Origin: Haloplanus salinarum
GTDB taxonomy: Archaea; Halobacteriota; Halobacteria; Halobacteriales; Haloferacaceae
Length of the DNA: 64,000 nucleotides
Reading direction: 5' to 3'
Assembly (NCBI RefSeq): GCF_024498175.1
Contig: NZ_CP101823.1
Location: forward strand, 1,426,001-1,490,000
Of this stretch, positions 25,548 through 35,041 are shown one piece after another. How positions within the stretch are numbered: position 1 is the first letter of the stretch; the number at the start of each line of letters is the position of its first letter. A program made the translations under genes and the position numbers. The notes beneath the pieces are model-generated. The model was given only the letters and a program-made list of their open reading frames with translations, was not told where the DNA came from and did not search any database.

Positions 25548-26288
25548 ATGCACACTCACACGCTCGCGCCCCTCGATACGGCGATGGATGTCGTCCGCGA
25601 CGAGCGGTCGGAAGTCGCCGCCGAACGCGACGCCTTCGCGGCGCTGGCCGATCGGATCGCGGATTGTCCAGCCCGCTCGCCGCCGATGGCGCCCGATCAC
25701 GACGCCGGCGCCACCGTGAAAGGCGTCGGTGTCTCGTCCGTCGGTTCCGCCGTTGACGTCGACCCGTCCGAGCGCCTGCGACGGGCCTACCGCGAGACGG
25801 TGATGCGTGTCGACCACTACGACGCCGTCTACGACGAATCCCTGTTCGAAAACGCCGCGACCGAACTCGGAGCCGACCTCGCGACGGCGCTCCGTGGAGG
25901 TGTCCCTTTCTCACCCGCCTTCAAGTCCAAACTCCACGATGCGGTCACGGATGCACGGGCGGAACGTGAGCGGTTCTTGGAACGCCTGCGGACGGAGATG
26001 GAGTCGCTGACCGCTGCCAGAGAGACGCTCGGCGATGTCGTCGACACCGTCCCACGGGACGGCAGTACACCGTCCCCGAGGATCGATGAGCTACGGCGAC
26101 GATGTGACGACGTCGGCCGCGAGCGTCAGGAAGTCCTTCGGGCCCAGTTTCGCTCGGCCCCGGACGGGTTGTACGAGTATCTCTATCGCGACCAGTCGTG
26201 GACGTACCCGGTGTTGAACGTCGTGGCGACGCTCGTGGCGGACCTCGATGGGCTGCGTCGTATCGACGACGCTGGGGGCTTCGGGTGA
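25548..26288 (+). CDS. Haloarchaeal helical protein (DUF7260-like)
   Basis: A protein of 246 residues beginning MHTHTLAPLDTAMDVVRDERSEVAAERDAF. It is mostly helical with heptad-like stretches (about 15-40 and 140-175), no signal peptide and no membrane segment. A conserved-looking C-terminus DGLYEYLYRDQSWTYPVLNVVATLVADL suggests a real family; I would place it with DUF7260 from memory, tentatively. It follows the ALDH stop by 16 bases but its relation to sugar metabolism is unclear. It could be the last gene of the chromosome-like segment before accessory DNA. Confidence 0.65.
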   Translation: MHTHTLAPLDTAMDVVRDERSEVAAERDAFAALADRIADCPARSPPMAPDHDAGATVKGVGVSSVGSAVDVDPSERLRRAYRETVMRVDHYDAVYDESLFENAATELGADLATALRGGVPFSPAFKSKLHDAVTDARAERERFLERLRTEMESLTAARETLGDVVDTVPRDGSTPSPRIDELRRRCDDVGRERQEVLRAQFRSAPDGLYEYLYRDQSWTYPVLNVVATLVADLDGLRRIDDAGGFG

Positions 26289-26439
26289 GGGTGCTCGTCG
26301 AACGTCGCGAACCAACGGGAGTCGGCGTTCCCCGTCGAACGGAGAATGGATTTCGAAGGGGAACATCCCCGAATCCCGAGTTCTTCGGATGGTTCGTCCA
26401 CCCCCTCTCGCCAAATTCATATCGCACACGGGGGCAGCT

Positions 26440-27246
26440 TCACCGAGTCCTTCCGACTCGCCTCGATACGGATGGCTGCTCAATAACAGGATCGGGAAGG
26501 GACGCAGCGTCCCACTGCTGTTTCTTCCGATAGACGTCCATGCTTCCGTCCTCGAGCGAGAGGTTCTCCCACCGGACGCCGCGCCGGCGCGGGTCGTCAG
26601 GATCTCGGAGTAGTTCCCCGACGCGGACAGCTGTGTACGCGAGGACGAACACCAGAGCCCGGTCACGAGCCGCCTTCAGCGCCGTATACTTGGCTCGTTG
26701 CTCGTCGAGCGGGTCCACGTCGGAAAGGGTGGTGTAGCCCTCGATGGCCTCACGCGCCCGTTCGTCGACGTAGCGGGTGAGGGCGTGGCGCTGTTCGGAC
26801 GTCCAAGCCTGCTGGTCACCGGGCTTGCGGCCGTCGTCCTCCGGCAGCGGCGCCATCGCACTCGCCCGCTGCGCGTAATGGGCTTCGAGATAGCCCTCGT
26901 TGACACACCAGCCACACCACGCAGAGATGTACGCGTAGTAGGTCCGGACCGTGTTCTGCTTGAGTCCGCGGTCGCCGGCGAGGTGGCGGGCGTACTCGCG
27001 GAAGACACGTTCGTCGAGGTCCTCGAAGGTGGGGTCACGGTCGACGTCGTCGGGGACGATTCCGGTCCAGTCGTCGTCGCCGCGGTTGCCGGCGGCCCAC
27101 TCGGCGAACCGCTCAAGCTCACGCGCAGCGTTTCGTCGATAGTTCCCGCCGTCCCCACCGCGGCCTTTCCCCTTGTCCTGGAGGTAGCGCTCGAAGGAAC
27201 CCGCAAGTGTCTGATCGGAACGGTTTCGAGGTGTACCCGGAGTCAT
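26440..27246 (-). CDS. Tyrosine recombinase (phage-type integrase), C-terminally truncated
   Basis: A protein of 268 residues. A SAM-like core-binding domain (about 10-130, TLAGSFERYLQDKGKG...TVRTYYAYISAWCGWCVNEGYLE) is followed by the start of the catalytic domain with the first catalytic Arg in AYTAVRVGELL. The frame ends shortly after SMDVYRKKQQWDAASLPDPV, so the H-x-x-R box and the nucleophilic Tyr are absent. It is either a decayed integrase or the N-terminal half of one split by integration. It overlaps the preceding gene by 4 bases (ATGA). Confidence 0.8.
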   Translation of the reverse strand: MTPGTPRNRSDQTLAGSFERYLQDKGKGRGGDGGNYRRNAARELERFAEWAAGNRGDDDWTGIVPDDVDRDPTFEDLDERVFREYARHLAGDRGLKQNTVRTYYAYISAWCGWCVNEGYLEAHYAQRASAMAPLPEDDGRKPGDQQAWTSEQRHALTRYVDERAREAIEGYTTLSDVDPLDEQRAKYTALKAARDRALVFVLAYTAVRVGELLRDPDDPRRRGVRWENLSLEDGSMDVYRKKQQWDAASLPDPVIEQPSVSRRVGRTR

Positions 27247-27701
27247 GATTCTTCGTTCGCGTACTGGTAGGTCGGACGGACGTCCTCGAGAAGCTCTTCG
27301 ATGACTTCCCAAAGGATCAGGGATGGGGTCTCGTGCTCGAATGTAATCTCCCAGCGGTCCTCCGTACTAGCGGTTGAGTACTGGAAATGCGCCTGTCCGA
27401 GACCGGGATGGTGCTCATCCTGGTGCCAGCCGGCGTGAAAGCCCGTGTTCGGATCCGTGTAGTTGATACGGAACCAATCGTCTGGATCCTGTCGACACCA
27501 CTTGATGGTGAGTTCCGGTGAATCAGGGCCTGTCGAGGGAGCAAGACGGCCCGGATCGAAAATCGCTCGCAGCTGCTTGGCCTCGATATCATCCGGAACG
27601 AACTCGACCGCCGTGATCTGTGGTACACGATCGAGGACATCCCGCTTTAGCTGCGCATAGAGGTTCGCGTTCGGATCACCACCTGGATGCGGGACAGACA
27701 T
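27243..27701 (-). CDS. Uncharacterised protein in integrase operon
   Basis: A protein of 152 residues, acidic, with no signal or membrane segment. Recognisable blocks are an N-terminal NLYAQLKRDVLDRVPQITAVEFVPD, a middle DDWFRINYTDPNTGFHAGWHQDEHHPGLGQAHFQY and a C-terminal helix LILWEVIEELLEDVRPTYQY. I do not recognise the family with certainty. It starts 3 bases after an HTH gene and its stop overlaps the integrase start, so the three are one operon. Such HTH plus partner pairs in haloarchaea resemble toxin-antitoxin or element-control pairs. Confidence 0.7.
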   Translation of the reverse strand: MSVPHPGGDPNANLYAQLKRDVLDRVPQITAVEFVPDDIEAKQLRAIFDPGRLAPSTGPDSPELTIKWCRQDPDDWFRINYTDPNTGFHAGWHQDEHHPGLGQAHFQYSTASTEDRWEITFEHETPSLILWEVIEELLEDVRPTYQYANEES

Positions 27702-27704
27702 CCG

Positions 27705-28244
27705 TTAGCTGTTGGCCTCGGCAGGTTCTGTCGTCGGAGCGAGGAAGTCCCATTCGCGGATGGCGAAGCCAACGATCTGGATACGTCGCTGAAGGTGCTC
27801 CCACTCACGGGCAATCTCACGGCGACGGTCTTCCTCGTCAGCGTCAAGGGCCTCGTCAGCGAGCGTCCCGCGAAGCTGGTTCGGTGACTCAACGCCGAAT
27901 TCGTCCTCCCAGTCGCGGATCTGCGTCTTCATATCGGCGAGACGGTCCGTGAGCTCCTCGACAGTGTGCCCGCTGTCCCGAAGACGCATCGCCTCCTGCA
28001 TCGCCTGACGGCGGTAATCGGGGTAGTACGTCGTGTGGGTGCCGTTCTCGTCACGGTGGAGAATACCGTCGTCGACGAGCCGTTCGAGGACGCGCTTGGT
28101 TGGTTCGTGTGACCAGCCCGCTTCGGAGGCGATCCAGTTTGCCGTCCGCGGCTCCGACAGCTGCCGGGCGGTCATCCGAACCCGGTCTTCACCCGTGGTC
28201 TGGCGTTCCATCAAGCTCTCGGAGTTCGACCCGTCTTCGGTCAT
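27705..28244 (-). CDS. Winged-helix regulator (DUF7342-like)
   Basis: A protein of 179 residues starting MTEDGSNSES. The winged helix (about 25-80) contains TARQLSEPRTANWIASEAGWSHEPTKRVLERLVDDGILH, followed by a wing HTTYYPDYRR and a long coiled segment (about 85-150). This matches the architecture of DUF7342 haloarchaeal regulators as I know it. An earlier in-frame ATG at 28286 is less likely because it lies in the AT-rich promoter. It is the first gene of a three-gene operon ending in a truncated integrase. Confidence 0.75.
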   Translation of the reverse strand: MTEDGSNSESLMERQTTGEDRVRMTARQLSEPRTANWIASEAGWSHEPTKRVLERLVDDGILHRDENGTHTTYYPDYRRQAMQEAMRLRDSGHTVEELTDRLADMKTQIRDWEDEFGVESPNQLRGTLADEALDADEEDRRREIAREWEHLQRRIQIVGFAIREWDFLAPTTEPAEANS

Positions 28245-28583
28245 ACAACATCGTTCGAGCTGCGTATTAATATAGATTGAGGCCATTAGTCCTATATCGA
28301 ATTCTTTCCTCGGTATCGTCCCGAGTTCAGCTGAGGAGACTCAGAGAAATCCCGAACCCCGGTCTTGGCGACTCTACCCTCGGGGAATCGGCGTCGTGAT
28401 GCGGTTGCAGCATTCGTGCTTCACCGACAGCGGCGGGTACTTCAAAGTGGTCGTGATTATTCGTGTAATCACGGCCATATTGCCGTTCGTACGAAATGGC
28501 GAATTCCGGCATTAGCAGTCTCAATGGTCCGGATTCGGCCTCTATAAATTTTATATCGCTATACCAAAATTGGGCTTTAGTGA
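28245..28583. other. Intergenic region with a dyad
   Basis: No credible gene. The perfect dyad CGTGATTA-TTCGTG-TAATCACG lies at 28452-28473. AT-rich promoter-like DNA is present near 28265-28300, serving the minus-strand HTH gene, and TATAAATTTTATATCGCTATA at 28541-28561 borders the IS copy that starts at about 28584. Confidence 0.5.
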
Positions 28584-30472
28584 AGTTGAGACTACAGTGG
28601 GTTTAGCGGGGCTGTGATGCGTGGTTTCGGGCGAATTTTCGAGACGAAGCTGGTTCGGATCTACTCTCGATAGTCTTCTCATGTCGTACTACCAACTAGA
28701 CCAGTGAATTTTCAAGATCTCCGACAGCGTTGCCACTCAGGAATCCGGATTGCCCCGGACAGAGTATCTCTCTATCCGATTCCGGTCTCCGTCTTCAGCA
28801 GCGTGAGCGTATTGTCGGCCGTCACAATGGGTGAGTGTTCGTACTCACCGGTCAACTCGACTTGGACGAGCAAATCGACCGCTCGCCAAATCGAGTACAA
28901 GAGACACGCGAATGCGAAGTAGAAGAATCGGAGCCCGAAATTCTTCGACGTCGTCGCCGCTATGAACCGCTTAATCGACCTGTAGCCGCTCTCGATCTCC
29001 CACCGAAACCCGTACTCTGTGAGGTGCCCGCTCCCGCAATTCGTCATAAACACCGAGTACTGCCGGTGGTCGTCGTGCTCAGAGTCTTCTTTCCGACGGT
29101 AGATCAGCGTCGTCTCGTGCCACTCGTTCTTGCCGAGGTGGAGCTTCCGGTCGGTCTCGTACCGATCCTGGTCCCGCTGGAGCAATCGCTTCGCCTGGGC
29201 TTTCTCGCTGGTCTGCATCCGCTTCGGAACAACGTAGGAGAGCCCGCGCTGGCTGATCATCTCCAAGATGTGCTGGCTATCGAACTCCCGGTCCATCAGC
29301 ACGTTATCGACGTGGACGAGCTCTTCAGCCGAATCGAGCAAGTCCTCGACGATCTCCTTCCGACTCTCGCCTTTTCGTACCGGGCGGGCATCGAGGACGA
29401 GTGGGACAGCGTTCCCGACCAGCTGGACTGTCGCCCACTGATAGGCGTACTCGTCAGTGTTCTCTTTCGTTCCGATGATCTCGTCCTCATGGCCGGTGCG
29501 GTCGCCCGTGAAGGGATCGGCCTCGGTGATGTCGATGGTGACAATACCCGCCCGGAAGAACTCCTCTGTCTCCGCGAGTTCGTTGATAAGTTGCTGGACT
29601 GCCTGTCGGTACATCTCGCGAATCTGCTCGATAGGGAGATCACGAATCTGGTCGCGATGACCGTGTCCGAGTGGTGTTCGATCACGCGTCGACTCGTGGA
29701 TGAAGCTCCGAGCGCCCTCGTTGGCGGCCAAGTTCTCACGGAGCCCCAAGTAGGTCTGTAAGCCCCAGTAGGCGTTCTCGGGAATCTCATAGCCCTCGCC
29801 ACGATTGAGCGAGAACGCGGGAAAACAACGCGACTGACGTGCTTGGTAACCGTCCCTGCCTTATCGAGGAGGGCCTGATCGTCAAGGTCCGATTCAGTAG
29901 CGTCGTGGCCTCGATCCTGCAGGTTTCGTTCTGGTTTGCGTGGCACAGCGACATCCGCATTTTGGGCTTTGATGAGGATCGTTCGAGCCGCCGTCTCCAC
30001 TGTCTCACGGAGGGCAGTGGTGAACCGCTTGTGCCAACTCCGCCAAAATGTCGACGGGTCGGGAACCGATTTCAAATCAAGGTTCTGATGTACTTTTGGC
30101 GAGGTTTCGAGGTATTCGACAAGGGCCGTTTCGTGGGTCCACCCGTGGAGTTCTTTCAGCAGGAATAGCCGAAAGAGAGTCTCCATTTCGCAGCGTGTGG
30201 AAGTTGAGTAACTGTCGTGTCCATCGAAATCAAAGTAAGCCAACGGGAGTGCGTAGACGAACTGATCAACCGAGTTGTAAGCGACGTGTTCGAACCACGA
30301 TTCCGAGACAACCCGAACGTCTGATTCCAGCCCAGCGAGTGAACTCCGATCGTATAGCGGCGTCGAATTGTACACTGGCCACTCCGTGCACGACCATCGA
30401 GCGATCCGTCGAAAAACAGTTTGCCGAGACTCCTGGGTCGGTGCCACTGAAAGAGCTTGACTACTGGACTAC
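28584..30472 (-). mobile_element. Haloarchaeal IS copy (DDE transposase, IS4/ISH-like), degenerate
   Basis: The end downstream of the transposase begins AGTTGAGACTACAGTGGG at 28584 and matches the corresponding end of the second copy at about 57630-57710 (shared CCGAAACCACGCAT and GTAGTCTCAACT). The end upstream of the transposase is uncertain; GAGCTTGACTACTGGACTACC at about 30451-30471 is a candidate. The transposase inside is frameshifted, so this copy is probably immobile unless helped. I could not name the IS subgroup. Confidence 0.65.
28772..30447 (-). pseudogene. Transposase, frameshifted
   Basis: DDE-type transposase of about 480 codons. The N-terminal part starts MAPTQESRQTVFRRIARWS at 30447 and runs in frame to about 29825. 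There, compared with the other copy in this window, one base is missing in the ACGCGGGAAAACAACGCG region, and the rest continues in another frame to a stop at 28772. The catalytic core includes GIVTIDITE, NVLMDREFDSQHIL and RWEIESGYRSIKRF, carrying likely D, D and E. Full function would need frameshifting. Confidence 0.82.
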
Positions 30473-30659
30473 CTCGTTATTTTTGATTCGATAATTTAGC
30501 CCCCACATAGATGCCCCATACATAAATAGAATCAAAGGTTATTTTGTTTCTGGGGGGCGGACGAAGAGGTACGAATGTTCGCCGGAATAGAGACAAGACC
30601 ACAACTCGCTACGATTGGCCGATGCGGACAACTGGTTTTACTAACCCCTTTTAACACCG
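30473..30659. promoter_or_regulatory. Intergenic promoter region of permease gene
   Basis: An AT-rich stretch at 30476-30546 (TTATTTTTGATTCGATAATTT and similar) and a TATA-like GTTTTACTAA at 30632-30641, about 27 bases before ATG 30660, consistent with a leaderless transcript. Confidence 0.45.
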
Positions 30660-33032
30660 ATGGTTGAGCACACCCGAACGCTGGACCTCAAGATCGCCTT
30701 CGCTATCGGCTTAGGGACGATGATCGCCGCTGGTATTTTCTCCCTCTCCGGGACTGCTGTCGCGGCGATCGGCTCCAGTGCAGTCATCGCGTTCGTCATC
30801 GCAGCCATCGTCGCCGGCATCACCGCCGCCGGCTACTCCGAGTTTGCCTCGATTTACTCTGAGAACGGTGGTGGCTACCTGTTCTCCTCGCGTACGTTCG
30901 AGAACGACACACTCGTCTATGCCATCGGCGCGATGCTGTTCCTCGGATACACTGGCACGACGGCGTTCTATCTCGCGACGATGGACGAGTGGTTCTTCCG
31001 GTTCGTGCTCCCCGAACCACTTCACGTCTTACCCCACGGGACGACAGGAGTACTCGCTGCCCTCCTGCTGGGCACACTGAATGCCCGGGGGACCGAGGAA
31101 AGCGGCACCTTCCAGCTGCTCGTGACCGGTGCGAAGGTGGCGGTGCTGTTTGCGTTCATCGGCGGCGCGTTGTCGTTCCGAGGGCCGTCGACGGCGGTGG
31201 GCACGTTTGCGACGAACTTCTCGACGGACCTAGTCGGCATCGTCACCATCGCCGCGCTAGCGTTCATCACGTTCTTTGGCTTCTCCGCAATCGCCGCCAG
31301 CGCCGGCGAGATCATCGAACCGAAGCGCACCGTCCCGCGGGCGATTGCCGCCTCCATCATCACCGTCACCGTGCTGTATGCGCTGGTGATCGTCGCGATG
31401 GTCAACTCGCCGGTGCCCGCGGAGGTCATCGCCCGCGAGGGCGAAACCGCTATGGGGCGTGTCGCTGCCGGCTTCCTCGGCCCCATCGGGCGGTCGCTCA
31501 TCGTCGCCGGCGCCATCTTCAGTATGGTCAGCGCTTCGAACGCGTCGATTCTCGCTGCCAGCGGAATCGGCTCGCTGATGGGCCGGCAGGGACAGGCCCC
31601 ACGGCCGTTCTCGCGAATTCATCCGCAGTACAACACCCCGTTCTGGAGTGTCGCCACTGCGACCGGCACCATCGTCCTCCTGATCGTCACATTCATCATG
31701 CTATTCCCGGTTGAAGGGGGCATCCTCCCGTTTCAGGTCACCGTTCCCGCTCCCATAGTTGGCTCGCTAACGCTCACTGAGCTGGGACTGACGACGCTGA
31801 CCGGGTTCGCGACGCTGAACCTCCTGTTGCCGCTCTCGGTCGTCAACCTCGCACTCATCTATTCGCGCCGGCGTTACCCGGACATCAAGCGCGGCTTCCG
31901 GGTTCCCGGGGTGCCTGTCGTGCCGGTGGTGGGCATTCTCGCGAACCTCGCGCTGATCTACAACCTTCCACTGAAGGGTGTCGTGGTCGGTGTCTTCCTC
32001 GTCGGTGTGTTGCTGGTAGCGTACTTGGCGTGGGGCGGCGCGCCGGCTGTCGACGAACTATTCGAACAGGTCGTCGAACCACAACCAGCGACTACCGAGG
32101 GAACAGGTGGTGGTAGCGATGCCGAGGAGAGCGAGGGAGACCGATATCAGGTGCTCGTCGCGGTCGCCCGACCGGACAGGGCCGCGCGTTACATCAAGCT
32201 CGCTGATACCTTGGGGAAGCTGCAACACGACGATCCCCACATCCGTGTGCTGAACGTCACACAGATCCCGGAGCAGACGCCGTCGGAGGCAGTCCGTGAG
32301 ACCGCGGAGGGGCGCGTCACTCGAATCCAGGAACTACTGTCGGAACAGCAACTCGAAGCTGACTACACCGTCGAGGGGCACATCTGCCAGAACATCGCCT
32401 TCGACATCCTGCAGACTGCCCGAGAGGGTGACGTCGATCAGATTCTTATGGGATATCCCGAGGAGCACACCGACGTCGCCGAGACAATCGAATACAAAAC
32501 ACCCTGTGGCGTGATGTTCGTTCGCGGGTTCACCGACGAGACGGACACCTCGGTCGTCAACGTCGGCGCGGGTGGTGGCCCCCACCACAAGGCGTTGCTG
32601 CCGATGGTTGAGCAGCTCGGGCGGAATGGCGCAGAACTCCACGTCATTAGTGTCGATCCCAACGGTGGCGGCGGCCGTGCGGAGTCCGCAGACGCGACCG
32701 TTGCTGGACTCTCCGACACACCCGAAGTACAGGTCCACAACGTGCAGGCACCGACCGTGGCGGAGGGATTGGTCGAGACGGCTGCTTCGAACGGGGGCAT
32801 CCTCGTTATCGGTGCGACCCGGACCCGCAGACTCAGACGCTGGGTATTCGGGAGTACGCCCGACCGTGTCATCGACCTCGCAGATGGGGCCGGTGTCCCC
32901 GTCATCGTCTATGCCGGCGCTCGCGGCGTCCAGGGGCCGATCGAGGATTACCTCTACCCTATCTACCGCTCACTGACTGGTCGCCAGCGTACAGAGGCAT
33001 CCGCTGACGGATCCTCGATGGAGGCCGACTAA
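30660..33032 (+). CDS. APC-family amino-acid permease fused to two UspA domains
   Basis: A protein of 790 residues. The first about 460 residues hold some 12 membrane segments of the amino acid-polyamine-organocation family, starting GLGTMIAAGIFSLSGTAVAAIG, which matches the substrate-binding GxG region in helix 1. Two universal-stress domains follow at about 494-620 and 625-755; the second ends VIGATRTRRLRRWVFGSTPDRVIDLADGAGVPVIVY, an ATP-binding-like Usp motif. The architecture is known in haloarchaea. Usp domains likely gate transport by nucleotide or stress signals. An Lrp/TrkA-C regulator gene is nearby. Confidence 0.92.
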   Translation: MVEHTRTLDLKIAFAIGLGTMIAAGIFSLSGTAVAAIGSSAVIAFVIAAIVAGITAAGYSEFASIYSENGGGYLFSSRTFENDTLVYAIGAMLFLGYTGTTAFYLATMDEWFFRFVLPEPLHVLPHGTTGVLAALLLGTLNARGTEESGTFQLLVTGAKVAVLFAFIGGALSFRGPSTAVGTFATNFSTDLVGIVTIAALAFITFFGFSAIAASAGEIIEPKRTVPRAIAASIITVTVLYALVIVAMVNSPVPAEVIAREGETAMGRVAAGFLGPIGRSLIVAGAIFSMVSASNASILAASGIGSLMGRQGQAPRPFSRIHPQYNTPFWSVATATGTIVLLIVTFIMLFPVEGGILPFQVTVPAPIVGSLTLTELGLTTLTGFATLNLLLPLSVVNLALIYSRRRYPDIKRGFRVPGVPVVPVVGILANLALIYNLPLKGVVVGVFLVGVLLVAYLAWGGAPAVDELFEQVVEPQPATTEGTGGGSDAEESEGDRYQVLVAVARPDRAARYIKLADTLGKLQHDDPHIRVLNVTQIPEQTPSEAVRETAEGRVTRIQELLSEQQLEADYTVEGHICQNIAFDILQTAREGDVDQILMGYPEEHTDVAETIEYKTPCGVMFVRGFTDETDTSVVNVGAGGGPHHKALLPMVEQLGRNGAELHVISVDPNGGGGRAESADATVAGLSDTPEVQVHNVQAPTVAEGLVETAASNGGILVIGATRTRRLRRWVFGSTPDRVIDLADGAGVPVIVYAGARGVQGPIEDYLYPIYRSLTGRQRTEASADGSSMEAD

Positions 33033-33228
33033 CCACATCAACACAGGAAATGTCCCGCAAACACCCAATAGATGGTACGACGCAGCAGCGACGCGGTCAG
33101 CGATGGAAGCGGTCCGTGACAGACAGCGTACGATCCGGACGCCTGACGACTGAGCATCTTCACTGTGCCAGTCAGTGTCGTTTAGACGAGACGGAAGCAC
33201 GAGACCGAATCAAACGGAGGCGGATTCG

Positions 33229-33467
33229 ATGACGGGCGAAGATGAGTCGGCTCGGAGCCAAGAGCTCGAAGAACTCGTGCGAGCTGACCTCGAACAACGA
33301 GAGGACGTTACAGCGTTTGAACTCCGGGACGCCGAGGCCGGCGGAATCGTTGCCGAATCGAACAGGAGGGAATCGTTGAGACGTATCTAATTACGCTTGA
33401 AGCACGGCCTGACGGATCCGAAGAAACCCACTGGACCTATCTGGGAGAGTCACACGAGGAGAGCTGA
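33229..33467 (+). pseudogene. Small acidic protein, frameshifted
   Basis: ATG 33229 opens MTGEDESARSQELEELV and runs to a stop at 33390. From about 33369 a different frame continues smoothly as GIVETYLITLEARPDGSEETHWTYLGESHEES to a TGA at 33465. The join needs one missing base near AACAGGAGGG (33361-33370). The composite is about 79 residues, with acidic composition across both halves. Family unknown. It may be a decayed gene or a sequencing error. Confidence 0.5.
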
Positions 33468-33509
33468 TCGTTGAAGAGGGACTCTCGCTCAACAGATACT
33501 GACAGGATT

Positions 33510-33773
33510 TCACCGTTGTTCTTGTACGTGCTCCTGTGCAGTTTCGCGGTCCGAAAGCCCTAATGCGTGTTCCCGTTCCGCACCACATCTAGGGCAGGTG
33601 TGAGTGTACACGATGTCGGCACCGTCGGCCTCAGCATCCCACGTGCCGTCTTCGTCTTCGAATCCACACTCTCGACAGACTAACTCCTCGTGGTCGTAAT
33701 GCTCTTTGAGCCGTTCGAACGGGGAGCGGCTACCATTCGCTGTCACACCACTCAATATTCTTTCGAAGAACAA
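33510..33773 (-). CDS. Small zinc-ribbon protein (HVO_0649-like)
   Basis: A protein of 87 residues with two CxxC knuckles, LVCRECGFED and THTCPRCGAER, flanking a short acidic loop, so one zinc ribbon. The beginning FFERILSGVTANGSRSPFERLKEHY is typical of haloarchaeal zinc-finger microproteins. The first codon is TTG at 33773; no ATG is available downstream before the conserved part. Function unknown; such proteins are often regulatory. Confidence 0.75.
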   Translation of the reverse strand: MFFERILSGVTANGSRSPFERLKEHYDHEELVCRECGFEDEDGTWDAEADGADIVYTHTCPRCGAEREHALGLSDRETAQEHVQEQR

Positions 33774-33905
33774 AAAAGTGACCCACTATGTTATTGAATC
33801 AGTATTCAAGAGTTCTTAGAAGCGTGTGTTCAAAATCAGTTCGCAAATCATCAATATCGAGTGGAGGGCACAACGTCTTTGCCCGGATAGCCAGAAACTA
33901 GAGGC

Positions 33906-34673
33906 ATGACCTACCGCCCCGACGAGATTGATCGGCGGATCCTCTACTACCTCGGAATGAACGCGAGAGACACGTCCGCTCCGATGATCGCCGAAGAGGT
34001 GGATGTCACCCCGGCGACGGTGCGCAACCGCATCAATCGATTGGAAGAACACGGAATCATTCGGGGCTATCATGCCGACATCGATTACGAGAACTCCAAC
34101 GGCAAGGTCACGACACAGTTCACCTGTACGGCTCCCGTCAGCAAGCGCTCAGCGCTCGCTAACGAGGCGCTGTCGACCCCGGGGGTAATTCACGTCCGGG
34201 AACTCCTCGCCGGGCAGGAAAACCTCGTAATCACCGCTGTCGGTGAGGACACAACCGACATCAACCGCATCGCCCAGCAGCTCTCGGCAGCAGGTGTGAC
34301 GATCGAACGCGAGGACATCGTCCTCGATGAAACGTTCCAACCGTACCACGAGTTCGCTCCCGAAGAGGATCGGGCTCCCTCGGCAGTGACCGACTTCCAG
34401 ACCGTCGTGGGTGGTGGTGAAGTCGTGGAGTTTACCGTTTCGGAGACTGCAGACATCGCCGGGCTGACACTCAAAGCTGCCAATCAGGAGGGTCTGCTAC
34501 CGGATGAGATTCTTGTCGTGGGGATCGAGCGGGACGGCACCCACATTACACCGAATGGTGATACCCAAATCAAGCCGGGTGATCTTGTATCGGTGTTCTC
34601 GCCGGAAACGCTCCCGGAGCAACTCGTCAACGCCTTCGACAGTGAGCCCCGACCCGCGAACGAGCAGATGTAG
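33906..34673 (+). CDS. Lrp/AsnC-type regulator with TrkA-C domain
   Basis: A protein of 255 residues. The N-terminal HTH_AsnC (about 5-60, IDRRILYYLGMNARDTSAPMIAEEVDVTPATVRNRINRLEEHGII) and an AsnC-like middle precede a C-terminal RCK_C/TrkA-C domain (about 175-245, FTVSETADIAGLTLKAANQEGLLPDEILVVGIERDG...IKPGDLVSVFS). RCK_C domains bind small ligands, in potassium and amino-acid transport. It probably controls the upstream permease-Usp fusion or another transporter. Confidence 0.9.
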   Translation: MTYRPDEIDRRILYYLGMNARDTSAPMIAEEVDVTPATVRNRINRLEEHGIIRGYHADIDYENSNGKVTTQFTCTAPVSKRSALANEALSTPGVIHVRELLAGQENLVITAVGEDTTDINRIAQQLSAAGVTIEREDIVLDETFQPYHEFAPEEDRAPSAVTDFQTVVGGGEVVEFTVSETADIAGLTLKAANQEGLLPDEILVVGIERDGTHITPNGDTQIKPGDLVSVFSPETLPEQLVNAFDSEPRPANEQM

Positions 34674-34728
34674 CTCGCTATCAGAAGGAATATTGAACGG
34701 GAGACGGCTGGTGATCGCGTCGGGCTGT

Positions 34729-34959
34729 CTACTCGGTCAGGGGGAGCACGATACCGAACACAAACGGCGAGAGAAGCGCGACAAGAACGCCGATCGCCGC
34801 CATCGTCATCAACAGGCTGTGTTCCCAGGCCGGAACGGACATCCCGGCTTTTTCAATCCCGAACTCACCGAGTTCATCTACCACGAACATCCCGACGCCG
34901 ACTAAGAAAATCAGCTTCGTGAGCCGTGAGTAGTCGAGATTACCGTATCGTCCATGCAT
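34729..34959 (-). CDS. Two-helix membrane protein (DUF7860-like)
   Basis: A protein of 76 residues. Membrane helices lie at about 15-33 (LIFLVGVGMFVVDELGEFG) and 48-72 (LLMTMAAIGVLVALLSPFVFGIVLPL). The start MHGRYGNLDYSRLTK and the end FVFGIVLPLTE match a small haloarchaeal membrane family I associate with DUF7860. Function unknown. Confidence 0.75.
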   Translation of the reverse strand: MHGRYGNLDYSRLTKLIFLVGVGMFVVDELGEFGIEKAGMSVPAWEHSLLMTMAAIGVLVALLSPFVFGIVLPLTE

Positions 34960-35041
34960 ATCCGTGAGTCATTTCCTCAGCGGCATGTAGATTTTTGTTT
35001 GGAAAAAGTGAATCCCACTGATTCCGGATTCAAAATCAATT

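Noticed and set aside
26440-27246. An SSV-type split integrase with attachment site in a tRNA gene
   Set aside because: I found no tRNA or matching direct repeat next to the integrase and no C-terminal half in the window, so only truncation is claimed.
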